From: Phoronis australis
Lineage: Eukaryota > Phoronida > Phoronidae
DNA: 62,000 nucleotides
NCBI GenBank assembly: GCA_002633005.1
Contig: NMRA01000091.1
Coordinates: forward strand, 889,974-951,973
Direction of reading: 5' to 3'
Within the stretch, counting starts at the first letter, position 1. The number at the start of each line of letters is the position of its first letter. A program made the position numbers and the translations under genes. Under the pieces are notes generated by a model, which was given only the letters and a program-made list of their open reading frames with translations, was not told where the DNA came from and ran no database searches. Of this stretch, positions 25,756 through 38,140 are shown one piece after another.

Positions 25756-26112
25756 ATGAAATATAACTGTTGTGCTGTGGGCTACAACTCTGACGTGAGA
25801 AAGTTTGATAAACTGAGCAAATGCCCGTGGATGCGTGATCTGAAATTGTTCGTCTTCCTGACATCAAGGAGAGACAAGAAAATGTGGCTGATTTCCAAAA
25901 CGAGGTCACGCGTTTTCCTGTCTCCAGGACAACGAGAGTTTTGTTGCCGTGTAATCCGGGACGGCCCTATCTCCCTTGCAATTCGGGGTTTATTTCGTAA
26001 CAATTCTGCAAATTTTTGGTTTGAGAACATTGAAATGGAACTGTTGTTTTGGTTCGGGGGGGGCAAGTTTCCCATAATATCCATAATAAGATATGCCATT
26101 GATAAACTTTAA
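25756..26112 (+). pseudogene. Degenerate THAP-like zinc-finger reading frame
   Basis: A 118-aa reading frame begins MKYNCCAVGYNSDVRK and continues with CPWMRDLKLFVF, RRDKKMW and FLSPGQREFCCRVIRDG. This layout resembles the N-terminal THAP C2CH zinc finger, a DNA-binding domain often found in P-element-derived and other DNA-binding proteins. Two of the expected zinc ligands look lost: Y10 where the second Cys would be, and a Val where the Cys-x2-His histidine would be. After residue 90 the sequence becomes hydrophobic and unlike any domain. It is probably an inactivated single-exon copy. The identification rests on spacing and flavour rather than strong identity. Confidence 0.4.
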
Positions 26113-26449
26113 GGTCATTTATGACCATATCAACAATCATGTTTATATATCTAGTATGAAACTATAAAACTCATTAGTATATCTTCTGAAAACGGAAAGC
26201 CAGTATAATTTGATTTTTGACTGTAGACCAATATGCCGTTGATTGGGTGACGTGATGATTGCATTTTAATAAAATTTTGTACCACCACATAGCAAAAGAA
26301 CGGTATCGGAATATCTAGACAAACTTTTGTTTAATGTAGATGTTGTAAATTAAATCTGAATAACCTTGTTGCAGTTTCCTACTACAAGTTGTTTCATTTT
26401 CGTTTTATGTAACTTTCTAATTCAGTTTTTTCGTCAAACTCATAAGTCC

Positions 26450-26610
26450 TTTTTGACAGGCTCTCTTGCACTATATTGGACCAGTTTGAAAAATTTTGAA
26501 AAAGCTTTTGGGAACATAGTATCTGAAAGTTTCATTTGAGGCCAATCAGCCATTTCCGAGATGTTCCAAAAATTAACCAAGTTTAGAAATTTTTCTAGGA
26601 TCCTAAGTCA
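26450..26610 (-). repeat. Dispersed repeat family copy C, reversed
   Basis: Read on the minus strand it gives 'taggatcctagaaa', 'ggaacatctcggaaatggctgattgg' and 'gaaactttcagatacta', matching the block order of copies A and B. It is truncated after these blocks. Confidence 0.55.
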
Positions 26611-28055
26611 CTTTAACTTTTTGAAAATGTAAAGTTGTACAACGGCGTACAATTGTGGTTCATGAGGAATCAGTCGTAAGGAAGGACAAAACTGTAGTAC
26701 GTCGGAAACGAAGTACAACTCTGCTTTGGCATTGTGATTTTGATTTAATATTTCTCATTTCAGGTGCAATTTTCAAATGTAGAAAATTTTTGCGTTCAAT
26801 GTTTCAGTGGTATCGTAAATTTCCGAAAGAGCCCTCAGGATTACCTTTAGCACAGCAGCAACAGGTTTGACATTCGTTACTCACAGATCAGATCAAGTGA
26901 CATGTTGTGACGTTTACAGTGTAAGATCTATGAAAAACAGTATATATATATATATTTGAGAATACAAACAAATGGATTCAAGTATTTTATGTTTGAGTGA
27001 CATGTCGTGATGGATTTCAAAAAATTGTTTAAGGGTCTTAAAATAGACGTGTAATTGGGATTTCAGGTAAATTAAAATGAATTCGGCTACTACCACAAAA
27101 TGATTACTCTAGGACTTGAAGCCAATGGCTGGCGTTGCGAACTGGATCACAATAAATACCGTCTTGAGAACAGCTTATGGCATATGACAGTTTCACAACA
27201 TTATCGAACGCACGTGTACTCATTTATGTGAATTGTAATAAATTTTAATGGAATATTAATCAAGTGGTCACTCGCTTTAAGAAAACAATACGTGATTAAT
27301 GATTGAAGCGGTCAAACGCTTTCACGATATCCAAAAATTGTCAGGTGCAAGTAAAAGAAAAGTATTTTTGCAATGATGTAGAATTGAATGTCATTTTTAA
27401 AATAATAGCGGGGCCACATGATTTAAATAACACTTGACTATTGTTTTTAACAAATTTCATGGCAAATTAATTAGTATTAAAATTTAATTATTTTGTTTTT
27501 GTATTTTCTATAGGCGAGTAATTAACCTTTGAATCAATCTATCACGAACAGCAACAGGCGTATCCACTGCAATACTAAACAATACAGTCTTGTATATACA
27601 AAGCTCTGAAATGTTTTCCTAATTATAGAGTTTGCTTAATTTTAATTAAGGAAATTGTTGCTTGCAATCTTCAAAGATTGCAAGCAACACTTTCTTGAAT
27701 TCTCAAACAGTAAAATATCTTACTTAATACTCAGCACTTACGCGACATCTAAATCATACAATGCTATTGTAAGTTTTAGCGGTCTTTCGTCGTGCGTTGC
27801 ACTGGTTTCTATAATACACTCTATAGTTTATAACATCCTCAAAACGTAACTATTTTGTTACAGCTATAGCCCTTGTTGACAGATGTCTAGGAGAAGGCTT
27901 TCACGCTCTTCATAAATTTCGAAATTCCCTTGTAATGTCTTGACAACTTGTGTGGTGATATTATGTTTGTTAGTCAAAGCCATAGCAGATAGTCCAGATT
28001 TTCCTTGAACCATAATATCTATTTAGAAATTTAAAAGAAACTTCGGAAAACGACG
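26611..28055. other. Intergenic DNA, no gene seen
   Basis: AT-rich sequence with a short (TA)n run near 26941. There is a local inverted repeat near 27655-27686 ('ttgcttgcaatct' against 'agattgcaagcaa'). No exon or conserved motif was recognised. Confidence 0.5.
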
Positions 28056-28059
28056 CTTT

Positions 28060-28243
28060 CACTACCACTACCAGCACCACCATCGCCGCCACCATCACCA
28101 ACGCCCGGCCACCACCACCGCCAAAACCACCACCGCTAAAACCACCACCGCCACCACCACCACCACTACTAGTGTTACCTCTACAACAACAACAAAAACA
28201 ACAACAACTTTTACTACATTGAAGTCGAACAACATATCTTTTG

Positions 28244-28287
<44 letters not shown>

Positions 28288-28532
28288 TTTGGTATCATCA
28301 TTCTTATCATCATTGACATCATCAACATCATTCATGAACATCACCAATTCGTCGTCATTAGCGTCACCACCACCATCGCCACCACCTCAACCATTTCATC
28401 ATCATTACCACCTTCTCATCATAATCACGTTCCTAATCATTTCACTAAATCATTTCATCATCATCAACATCATCATCATCATCTTCATCACCATTATCAT
28501 CAACAATTCATCATCATCATAATCATCATCAC

Positions 28533-28568
<36 letters not shown>

Positions 28569-28980
28569 TACCACAATCATCACGATCATGCTCATATTAA
28601 CCGTCAGCATTATCATCATCATCATCATCATCATCATCGTTACCGTGTCTTCTTCTTCCTCCTCATCGATGTCATCATAATTTGTCACGAGCGCCACAAT
28701 CGTCAGCAACATTTTCTTTATAATCATCGTCGTCATCGTCGTCATTATTATCATCATCTTCACCATCATCATCATCATTATAATCACTATCATTAATTTA
28801 CTCTTCATTTTCAGAAGCATTCTCTCCATAATCATCATCAACCCATCAATATAATCATTTCATCACAATTATCATCATCATCATCACCATCACTAACATC
28901 ATCATGATTATTATTATCATCATCATCAACGTGATCATCATTCTTTTTCATTGTCAATCGTCATCCTCACCATCTTTATC
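28060..28980. repeat. Long compound trinucleotide microsatellite
   Basis: (ACC)n/(CCA)n at 28066-28170 passes into (AAC)n at about 28180-28210. This is followed by more than 600 bases of interrupted (ATC)n/(TCA)n. All long reading frames across it on both strands, with poly-Asp, poly-Met, poly-Ser, poly-Ile or poly-Gly, are products of the repeat and not genes. Confidence 0.95.
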
Positions 28981-30279
28981 TTAAAAAATCGTCGATGTTA
29001 TTTTGTTATTGTGACGACCGAAATGTACGATGCAATTAGAATTGTCGCAAGCACAATCCATCATAATCGCCACCGCCATTTTTGATAAGCAACACCGCCA
29101 TCAACGATGAAGACTAGCGGCAACGATGATAGTATATGAATGTTGCACAATGTCGGAGTTTTGGTAACTGCAACGTAAGAAGTAACAACGGTCGAAAGCT
29201 ATGAAATAATGGACACCGTGCACTGCAACTTGCTCATAGACTTCTACGACATTTTTCTTGAAGAGTCTATTGTCTTTTGTCTTGAATTTGGCTAAAACTC
29301 AGCTACAGATGGCTGAGCCTATTTTGCGAAAATCAGTCTAAGACTGAAAGCCAGAAAATCTGTCTACAACTCGGAAGTCATGGAACAGAGATGCGTAGTC
29401 TGCTCCATTAGACAGAGTGAAATTCGTTGCGAGAAACGTAAAACAAAAAACGCAACTTTTGGCTATTCTTAGTCAGATTTTTGCCTTTTATCTAATTTAA
29501 AGAAAAACTCTTCGATAAAGAGGCCCCGTCTGAACACTTGCTGTACTGTCATTATTCGCCCATGGGCTGCAGAAGAGACACCTATAATGACTGTTCCACA
29601 AAGAGTTCTCGAGGCCCGTCATCTGTATAGTGCTTGCTGTTCAATATAATAAAAAATCTTATCTATGCTGATGAACCATGTTGATGTGAGACAGGTTATA
29701 AACCATCGAAAACAATTCCTAAACGTTTTCATTTAAAATCACTATTCTGAGAATTGCCTGCACAATTAAAAATGTTAGAACACAGTGTTTGGTTGAAAAC
29801 ATATTTAGAAAGATTAACATCTATGCTCTTAGGCAAAAAGAAAAGATCGTTAAACTATGGTATCTCGGTGTAATTGTCACTACAAACATCGCCATAAAGA
29901 AGTTGTAATTGCCGTTGATAGCACAACAATTAATCACGGTCGTCCTTTCACAGAACGTGTTAAATTGAGCACGTTAATTCCTTGTTGTGCACAATTATAA
30001 ACTAATGAAGCTATTCAGTTGCGCTTAACTTTTGTGATAAATTACCACTCTTTAGTGGCCAGATTCGCTCAGCGGAGTGATAACATTTTTGTTGTTACTT
30101 TGACTGTCTCCATGGCAATTCACCATTTTACATGTTACGAAAAATGCGAAGAACTGATCTGAGAATGTTGCAAGATGTTTCATCACACAGAAGCTACAAT
30201 TAGGGATACAAGTGTTAACGAAAGAGTCATTGAAAGTTGTCATACGTGTATTGTTACGTGCTCGATTTCTCTGCCGTTA

Positions 30280-30520
30280 ATAGTATTATTATTATCATCG
30301 CCACTATTGTCGTCATCACGTCGTCACTATCGCCATCATTATCGTCTTCGTCATCGTCATCGTTATCGTCATCAATTTCATACTCGTTATTGACATTGTT
30401 ATTATCATCGTCATATGATCGTCATCTTCATCCACCACCATCATGCTCGTCAGTGTTGTTTTCTTTGTTGTTGCTATTGTTACGTGTACTATTGTTGTTG
30501 TTGGTGATGGTTTTGCAACA
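30280..30520. repeat. Degenerate TCA/TCG trinucleotide repeat
   Basis: An interrupted (TCATCG)n-like repeat of the same flavour as 28060-28980, about 1.3 kb away. It grades into (TTG)n near 30455-30510. Reading frames through it are low-complexity artefacts. Confidence 0.85.
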
Positions 30521-32940
30521 AGAAATCGTTTAGTACACACTCAGTGGTAACAGGCCAATGGGATTGACTTCTCTGGAGTAAGGGTATATGGAGAGACTAT
30601 AAGTCCAAACTGTTTATCCGAGAATCTGGACACGTCAAGTAGGGTCATGCTAAGAATTTCTCGGATAGGAATGTTGTTTGTGTTGAGTCCTTTGGATTAG
30701 AGCTATTCTGATCTACAGTCCTGTCACTGGTTTATGCCATATACATTATGCGTTATGATTTAAATCTTGCGTCTGGTTCTTAAGATTTCTGTTATTACTG
30801 TGGGCAAAACCTATGCGATGATGTTAAACCCGGTTTCTTCGTTACTTTTTAAATAACTACAGCCGTTAATTTATTGATCAGTCACCTTTGATTACTTTCA
30901 ACCACCTAATCTTAACTTTTGATGTACCCCCGCATGTCATCTTATTCTTTTCCAGGACATTGCAGCCAGTAGAATTTCTTAAGTGGCAAATCCCAATTCA
31001 ATAAAGTTGAATGGTGACTACGCCCACCTGAGATGACGTCTCTATAAATTGCGATGCGCCTCGTGATGCACACACAATAGTTCTTGGATGCAGACTGATT
31101 TTTGCAGAATCGACGCCTGGATTGCGTCATAGAGAGTTATCTGATCTTCTTAGCTATTTTAAGCTTATAAATCCCATCGCCCTCCCTCGTCCGGCGTTTG
31201 GTCACTTTAGCCATCTGTATCCGTCGACTGCATCTAGAAACTCTCTTTACCAAGGGACTGACCACCGGCGTCTCACGCGCACCTGCCACGAGAACTGCTC
31301 AACCATGTTGAAATAGTGGATTAAGTCCGCCCTCAATGGTCCTCGAATGTAAGATATTTGCAAATTTACTAATCAATTTCCACTAGAGAGTCAAGCATAT
31401 AATCTTAGAGAACGACGTATCGTGCCTTATTCAAACACTGCCCTGAACGTATAACGTAACATGGAGGGTGGTCTTACGCGATAAAACAAAACACAATCAG
31501 AACGAGATTCAGTCCACAATGGCTTTCGTCTTACGCAACGAATACTCATTTCAGACTTCTAATAATGAAATTTCTTCTATATTACGAGTATTTATTGTAG
31601 AATAATATTTACTTCAGAATTAAATTTGACATTTTTATTTTCATTTTGTGTTACGCAAGTATGCGACGTTCGTGTGACTGAACAAGAAAATCGTGTGTCT
31701 TTTTGCAAGCTTTTACAACTATAAGTAAATGGCACTGACTAACTACTCCAGATATTTTTATTTTCACAGCACGTTTCAAAACTCGACGCACAACTTGGAG
31801 AAATTTATTTGACCTACCAGGAGGGGTGATCTCCGTTTTAATCTCCACTTCACTCCGCGGGCCCTGTTGTGATCTTTTTGGTGTCTTGTGAAACCTGATG
31901 GTATTTTGGGACACTCTAAATGTTCATGCACAACTTTTAAACCGAAGTATAAACCGCTTAAAGATTTGTCGACGGTGAAAAAATAAAGAAAAGATTAAGC
32001 TAACAATCTCAAAAGTCGTTCAGTTCAGAATCTACGAACAGAACACTTCTTCGCTTACACAGTATTTCACTTATTTACACGTACTAACTGCACAGAGTAA
32101 TAATGCGTCTCTATGCCTCCGTCGCACGAACGCCGTAACGCCGTCTGCATCCATATTCTCTTGCTCATCGTCATAAAATATCCCCACGTCGAGTTTATTA
32201 AAAAATTCCAGTCCATGACACATTACCATATTTACACATCATTTGTCGTGGTTCTCATATATTAATTACCGCAATATTATTGACAGTTTCTTAATTTAAA
32301 ACAAAAAGAGAGTTATTGATCCTTTCGTGTGTACGACAGCACGTGTCTAATGGAACACTGAGGAAATCGATCGGGTTATGGAATGCGAACTAAAGGCGGC
32401 TTTTGAGACATTTTGCACCTCCCATAATGTAGTGTATTACGGGAGCGAAAATATATTTTGTTGCCATTACATCAACCAGAGACAAGTTAGATGCAACTTG
32501 TAAGGTGCTGTTTTTCCTTATTTCTTGTCATTATTAATTGTTGGGCTATCTAGGATTAATTAGGTGAAGGAATATCAAAAATCAATGTATCGCCATTGGA
32601 AATCTACCGGAGATTCCTTTATAACGGTCTTTATAATTCCGTCCAGTTTCGTTCAGTATAATTGAGCGTGTAGCTTTTTGCTAGCCAAGACTCAAAATGA
32701 AACAAAATAACTATTTTATGGAAATATCAGTTTTGGAATTTCCCAGCAAGATATACATTTTAAAATATTTTGAATCAATTTCCCGTTGAATTGTCAAACA
32801 GGCATGCTGAATCGGGCTATGATGTGGTTCTCACGTGGGCAACACCCAGTCACTCAAAAGCTGCCATACCACCAGTCTGTGTGGTTTGTCGTTTAGTCAG
32901 AAAATGGAGATTTCACCTGTAAAGAAACGCTTCCCGTGTG

Positions 32941-33032
32941 TCTCTCGCGTCGAAGCCCAGTTCGAGTGGACCATGTCGCCTATTAGTCTCTCGCGTCGTG
33001 GCCCAGACTGAGTGGACCAAGTCGCCTATTAA
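32941..33032. repeat. Tandem duplication of a 46-bp unit
   Basis: Units 32941-32986 and 32987-33032 both begin 'tctctcgcgtcg' and end 'agtcgcctattaR' (or 'tgtcgcctattag'), with a handful of differences. The unit is more CpG-rich than its surroundings. Confidence 0.9.
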
Positions 33033-33695
33033 TAGGGTCCTAATACGATTTCAAGCGCTGTGCATGATACCGCTTTATTGAAGACTGGAAGGGATAATAG
33101 TTCTAAAATGACTACCGTTCATTAACTCTCCTCAAGAGTTCTTATTGTAGTCGCAGATATCTGTCATTTATAAGAAGTAGGTGGAAATTACTGCATCATA
33201 AATTATAATGTCAGTCAAGACGACAGGATTCTTTAACAGTTTTGATAAAGACAAACACCGGGTCGTAAACTGTCGCTTGAGGTGGCGTCCAACCGCGCAG
33301 TGTACAAAGGAATAACACAAATGGGTCAAATGAAAAATGTAATATGTTTGCTAATGAATAGTTAATTACATTTTTGAATGCTTCAGTTGGCAAAAATCAA
33401 ATGCCTACAAATAAAACAACGTTTTGTTGAGTTTTTACGTTTATTACGGTACCTGTGCACGTTTACAGGTGTGACAAACGTGAGTGTGATAAAAATATAA
33501 CACAGTCAATGGACATAACATGGATAGAAACAATTTATAACAAAGCAGTCAGCTCAATATACAATGATTTTGTCCCTCAAAATAAATTATCGTGTTGTAT
33601 AATTGCACAGAAATAAATCACATTACTTAATATATTGCACGATTCCCTATAATCACAAAATACGGAAACAGGCATAGCATCCAACACGAGAACTG

Positions 33696-33698
<3 letters not shown>

Positions 33699-33743
<45 letters not shown>

Positions 33744-33750
33744 GTGTGTG
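33699..33750. repeat. (AG)n-(TG)n microsatellite
   Basis: About 20 AG units (33699-33739) are followed by five TG units. The array is bracketed by an imperfect 29-base direct repeat (33672-33700 and 33755-33783, 23 of 29 matching). This suggests the microsatellite grew inside a duplicated segment. Confidence 0.9.
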
Positions 33751-34216
33751 TTAGGCGTAGTACCCAATACGAGCACTGAACAAGTCGAGACATTGTACGT
33801 GGGAAGCATTTATAAGTAGCATGAATTGAAATTCCCGTTAAGTGCGACATTCAGTATCCGACACCAGTGAGCACCTTTAGATGAATAAAAACGGAGTCAT
33901 ATGACGTCAAGTGGAATTCACACAAGTGACGAGGGGAAACCCTGAAGTAAAGTTGATGCCATCACAGACAAATGTTTTGCATCTGAATTTTCCTCCTTTA
34001 ACCTTTTCACGATTTATCTTACGCATCCGATTACTTTGCATGCTTCCTCCGCGGTTCGTAAGCATGGGTGGAACATGTTAGAGCCATAAACAGATCGGTG
34101 CGTTAGGCTCGCTCATCATATGAGCACCTTGCACGTTGCACACGCAAGCCTTTCTTGCAAGCTTTCACCGCCTTAGTGATTGAGGACACTCAGGTCAAAA
34201 TAAAAAAAGATTGTCT

Positions 34217-34222
34217 TTTATT
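34217..34222 (-). terminator. PTF1A polyadenylation signal (AATAAA)
   Basis: TTTATT on the plus strand reads AATAAA on the PTF1A strand, about 155 bases past the stop codon. A second hexamer at 34369-34374 directly abuts the stop and is too close to be likely. Confidence 0.45.
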
Positions 34223-34374
34223 TCCAATCACATCTGACTGTGCAATGTAACGTGTTTCCGTGTGGAATGTAGGAACTGGAGTTATTAAGCTTCACAAAGG
34301 AATCCTCCAATGCTTTGCCGCTACTAAGGTGACTTTGTTAGAACCATTTCATTTTTTCACCTCGCACTTTTATT

Positions 34375-37300
34375 TCACACGTCCATCGTTGTACTGTCTA
34401 AGACCGGAAGCGACAGATCACAGCTGGTTGTTTCCCCATTTTGCCTCGGGTCCTCGGGTGTCCAAACTTTGGCAGTTAAAGTGTTTTTGGGTCCTAAATG
34501 CGGTTTGCTCTCGTCCGTCCACGACAAGGAGTGGCCTGCCAAGGGAGGTAGACCATATTTCTCTGTGTCTTCCGTCGCAGCTAAAACGTCAACAGAGCAT
34601 ATTAATACTTAAATAAATTGTGCAAACTCAACTTTTTAGACCCCTTCTAAATTTGTTGTGAAGGGATGAGTGACTGAGTGCAAAAAGGATTTCGCAAGGA
34701 CGACTGCCAGTCAGTTTTTATTTGAGTTATAGACGCAGGCGTTTAAATATCCTTTTATATTAATGGGACCACTGTTAGGGGCGTTACTACCACCACGATG
34801 TTCAGTGAACATATACTGGAAAGGAGTTGGACCAGAGTTGCCTGAAGGAAGGCATCTAAAATCTTTACCTTTTATTTACACGAATATTCGTAATACAATG
34901 ACCCAGCAACGAACCGTGCTTGCTTAGTACTGGCAGACTTCATTTATAATTGATAAGAAAAACACGAAGGAACTCGCAGGTCGAATATGAAAGATATATT
35001 GTTGCACTTGGATCTCCGCTGAGAGATTTTCTGCTTTATAACATTAAGACATCTGTTAACTATAAGTAACATAACTTCTGTTTTGAAACATCAAGTAAAA
35101 GTAAATGATAAAACAAAGCTCTGTGCACGCGTTTTCTCGCGAAGATGCCTTACAAAATGCGTGCCAGCTCATTTAGTCCTGGTTGTGTAATTCAGCGCTA
35201 ATTCTTAATCATTGCTATTTCTATAACGTAATATCAATCACTATTTTGCTGTTGCTATATCGGCAAACGAAATACGAGCAACAATAACGATTAGAGTAAT
35301 ACTAATAACGATATTTAGTATTACAATATCTACAATAGCGACAACTGTATGGTAGTGGCATTGAAATGATAGCCTTTCTGAAAATATTTCGAAACTAATT
35401 CTTGAGAGATTTGATGTTCATGTTTCCGTGTTATGAAATTGTAACGTCTAACTGTTATCTGATGTAATAACCAATTTTTCAATACTGTAGCAAATTTAAG
35501 TATTGCGACTTCTTCGAGAGAACCAAGCAGAAACTACATGTAACTTTACTGTACAACATTAAAACATATACGGCATCCAACAAATACTTGACGAGCTTGA
35601 TAATCAAGACCTTACGAGAGATAATTAGTCGCGAAGGGCTGTTGAGAAGTCTATAAATTCACACTCTAAGGAGTGCGGCGCGTGTAACGTCGCGTGGCCG
35701 TGACGTCACGAGATTAAAACGATTAGCCCGCATGGTTTATTAATATTAAATTAGATGAACTACATTCCTTAGCAAAAGATTTCAAAATGAAACTATCTAG
35801 ATAGTCCATAGGTATGCTATTTATTTTCTAAGCGATTTTAGAGTTAAAGGACCATTATCGTTTTTTATGGCTGAAAAACGCATTTTGGGTATTTTTGATC
35901 AGTAGGATAGATTAATGAAGTTATTAGCTTTGACTAGAGCTATAAAACAACAACGTTCGTTATGTTTTTGTGATTTTATTACAAATCTTCAAATGCCGCC
36001 ATTGTGTGCCAGACATTCTTTGAAATCCAATCCCGTGACTATCGGTTAAAAACCCTTAGAATATTCAATTATCGAGTGGAGTTTAGCACCGCCAACAGAG
36101 CGATCGCGGGGGTTGCAGGTTCGATTCCGCGCAAGATCTCAGGAAATCACTTTTCTCTCGGGTAAAGTGCCTTAAAAATTAATGAAAATAGTCAACGATT
36201 TCTGTTTGAAAATAATGTATTTAGTAACCCTATATTCTGTTTACTATCATTTTGAGTTTCCGACAGTTGCATCAGCGATATATCGTATAAAACCGGCGTG
36301 TATTGGATAAATACACAGCGAAGGAGCAATCTTTTCATTACAGTTTTAGATTTTCAAGTACATATGGCGAAATTCCCAGGGGCTTAGCAGCAATCTAGAG
36401 TGTTATAAAATAACTCATTTTATCTTTTGGCAATCGGGATACGGCGGTTTAAGGTATAAAAAACAAAAACAATTGTTCACTACCACGCCATAAACCAAGC
36501 AGATGTGCGCCGATTCGCCAATGGTAAAGGTTACCGTATATGCGTGTCTTCAGACCTATATGTGCGGCTGCGCCTATATATTAGACTGCGCCTATATCGG
36601 ACGTTCAATGTTTGTGCCTAAATGTGGAGCCCTTGAATAAACTCTAGGAACAAATCTTAGTAAAACTTTACTCGTTGCTTACAAAATTGTGTATTTTGAC
36701 GCCAGTGTATTCAAAATTTAGTACAAATTTAGTAATACAAAATGCTAAGAATGGACAAAAGCTGAGATAATCACATAGTTTAAGAAATGGTCATAATAAG
36801 CATAAAAATGAAACTGAGACGCATGGGCCTATAAGAGAAGCACTGAACAAAACATATTCTTTGAAAAAGCATTATTTCGGACAAAAGACATGGACTTAAA
36901 TACGAGCATATACGGTAGAATGTGTTGATAACGAATTTTGCCACCTAGTAGCAGACACGTGCTGGACTTTTGAATCGGTAACACCTGTATTGTTTTATGG
37001 TCTTATTTATTTTAGGAAAGAGTTTTTACGAAAAATAAAAAATAACAAGTGCTGAGACCGCAGTATACATTACATGCATTTTGACTTCAAACTAATTTGT
37101 TTTTGGTCTCAAATATGGCTTATAGAACAAGTGAAGATTACTGTTAAACATGCAGGAACAGATATTCAAGAGTGCATCTGCTCTAATAAGTAAACACCTT
37201 GATGTTTCAATCGTGTACTCAAAGAAAAAACTACACAATTGTAAGTTATAAGGAATGTCATTATGTTGCACATTTTCAAGTGAATCAATTTGGTAGTTTT

Positions 37301-37978
37301 CAAGAACGGCAATGTCCTTTTTATCTCCTAATGAACAAACATTTCTTGCTGTGATGCCTTGGTTGCTTCTTGTTCTATTGCAAGGAAGGTCTGTGAATGC
37401 TGGGAAGATATGATAAGAGATCGTCTCAAAAATGAGTAACCTAACAAAACGAGATGTATTTCCGCTGTGTTCAAGCAATAAATGGAACTTCAAATTATTT
37501 CGTATGACGAGTACCCACCTCGATGACAGCTGATCATGATTTTCCTCGGTCTACTTTCATTGTGGCCACCCATATTTTCCTTCGCTGTCGTGTCGTTCTG
37601 CACAAGTTCGCTTAGAAAACCAATATAACCTATGGCAAGTCTCAAAGTGTCAACTTTTGAAAGTCGTTTTTCATATGGAAGCGTCGGTATGTGTGCACGA
37701 AGTCCTTCAAACGCTTCGTTGATACTCTGCATTCGTTTGCGTTCCCTCTGATTTGCGGCTTGTCGCTGCTGGATTTGAACTTGAGGGTTTTTCTTACGTC
37801 GGCGTTTTATTTTTCCTGGCGCTATGTTGTTTTCCTGGTCGTGCAAGCCATATCCATAGGGTGACATGACGTCCGACGCTCCGTCATAGCTGTCAACGCT
37901 GTAAGTATGATAAGCAGACGAATGCTGATATTCTTGTAAAAATTGTAGATTAAGAGCTTCCACATTATAACTATCCAT
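34375..37978 (-). CDS. PTF1A: PTF1A bHLH transcription factor, two coding exons
   Basis: Tissue-specific bHLH subunit of the PTF1 transcription complex (with an E-protein and RBPJ), nuclear; in vertebrates it directs pancreatic and inhibitory-neuron fates. Exon 1 is 37978-37519 and exon 2 is 34580-34375, joined in phase 1 (donor CGAG|GTGGGT, acceptor GTTTTAG). They total 666 nt and 221 aa. A basic stretch KRRRKK lies near residue 58. The bHLH domain spans 72-128 ([20 protein letters not shown], then [20 protein letters not shown]). Exon 2 holds both conserved C-terminal peptides, [16 protein letters not shown] (162-177) and [10 protein letters not shown] (190-199), which bind RBPJ in vertebrates. 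The intron position just after the CHR peptide matches the vertebrate gene. The protein is shorter than human because the N-terminus is compact. Confidence 0.96.
36088..36130 (+). other. tRNA-like B-box in PTF1A intron
   Basis: GGTTCGATTCC at 36118-36128 is a perfect RNA polymerase III B-box. 'tttagcaccgccaacagag' upstream at about 36092 resembles an A-box region. A full cloverleaf cannot be closed, so this is probably a tRNA-derived SINE remnant. Confidence 0.3.
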
Positions 37979-38119
37979 CGTTGGAAAAAGAGAAGTTTAA
38001 GGCAGTTGTCAAAACGATTCTTCCGAATTAGGGTTAAAGTTTTTTTTGCGTAAAAGAATGCCGAATTGTGCGATTAAACGTCGGATGTAGTCTAACAATA
38101 TTACACTTCAGAGACACGC

Positions 38120-38140
38120 GATACAACAATATATAGATTA
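38120..38140 (-). promoter_or_regulatory. Possible TATA box of PTF1A
   Basis: On the PTF1A strand the sequence CTATATATTG lies about 150 bases upstream of the start codon. Spacing fits a short 5'UTR. No transcription start evidence is available. Confidence 0.35.

Larger units (their letters stand above)
28981..34200. other. Region 3' of PTF1A, no firm gene
   Basis: Apart from simple repeats, a 46-bp duplication and one weak candidate exon at 31818-31915 (minus), nothing coding is supported. As the 3' flank of a developmental transcription factor it could hold enhancers, but that is inference from position only. Confidence 0.4.

Noticed and set aside
27970-28841. Poly-Asp, poly-Met, poly-Ser and poly-Ile ORFs
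   Set aside because: Direct products of trinucleotide repeats on both strands.
34260-34616. 118-codon plus-strand ORF
   Set aside because: It is the antisense shadow of PTF1A exon 2, whose minus-strand reading contains the conserved C-terminal peptides.
36118-36128. tRNA gene at the perfect B-box
   Set aside because: Only the B-box and a weak A-box are present. The acceptor and anticodon stems do not pair into a cloverleaf.
37092-37493. 133-codon minus-strand ORF next to PTF1A exon 1
   Set aside because: It lies within the PTF1A intron, which is defined by the donor at 37518 and the conserved second exon at 34580. It has no recognisable domain.
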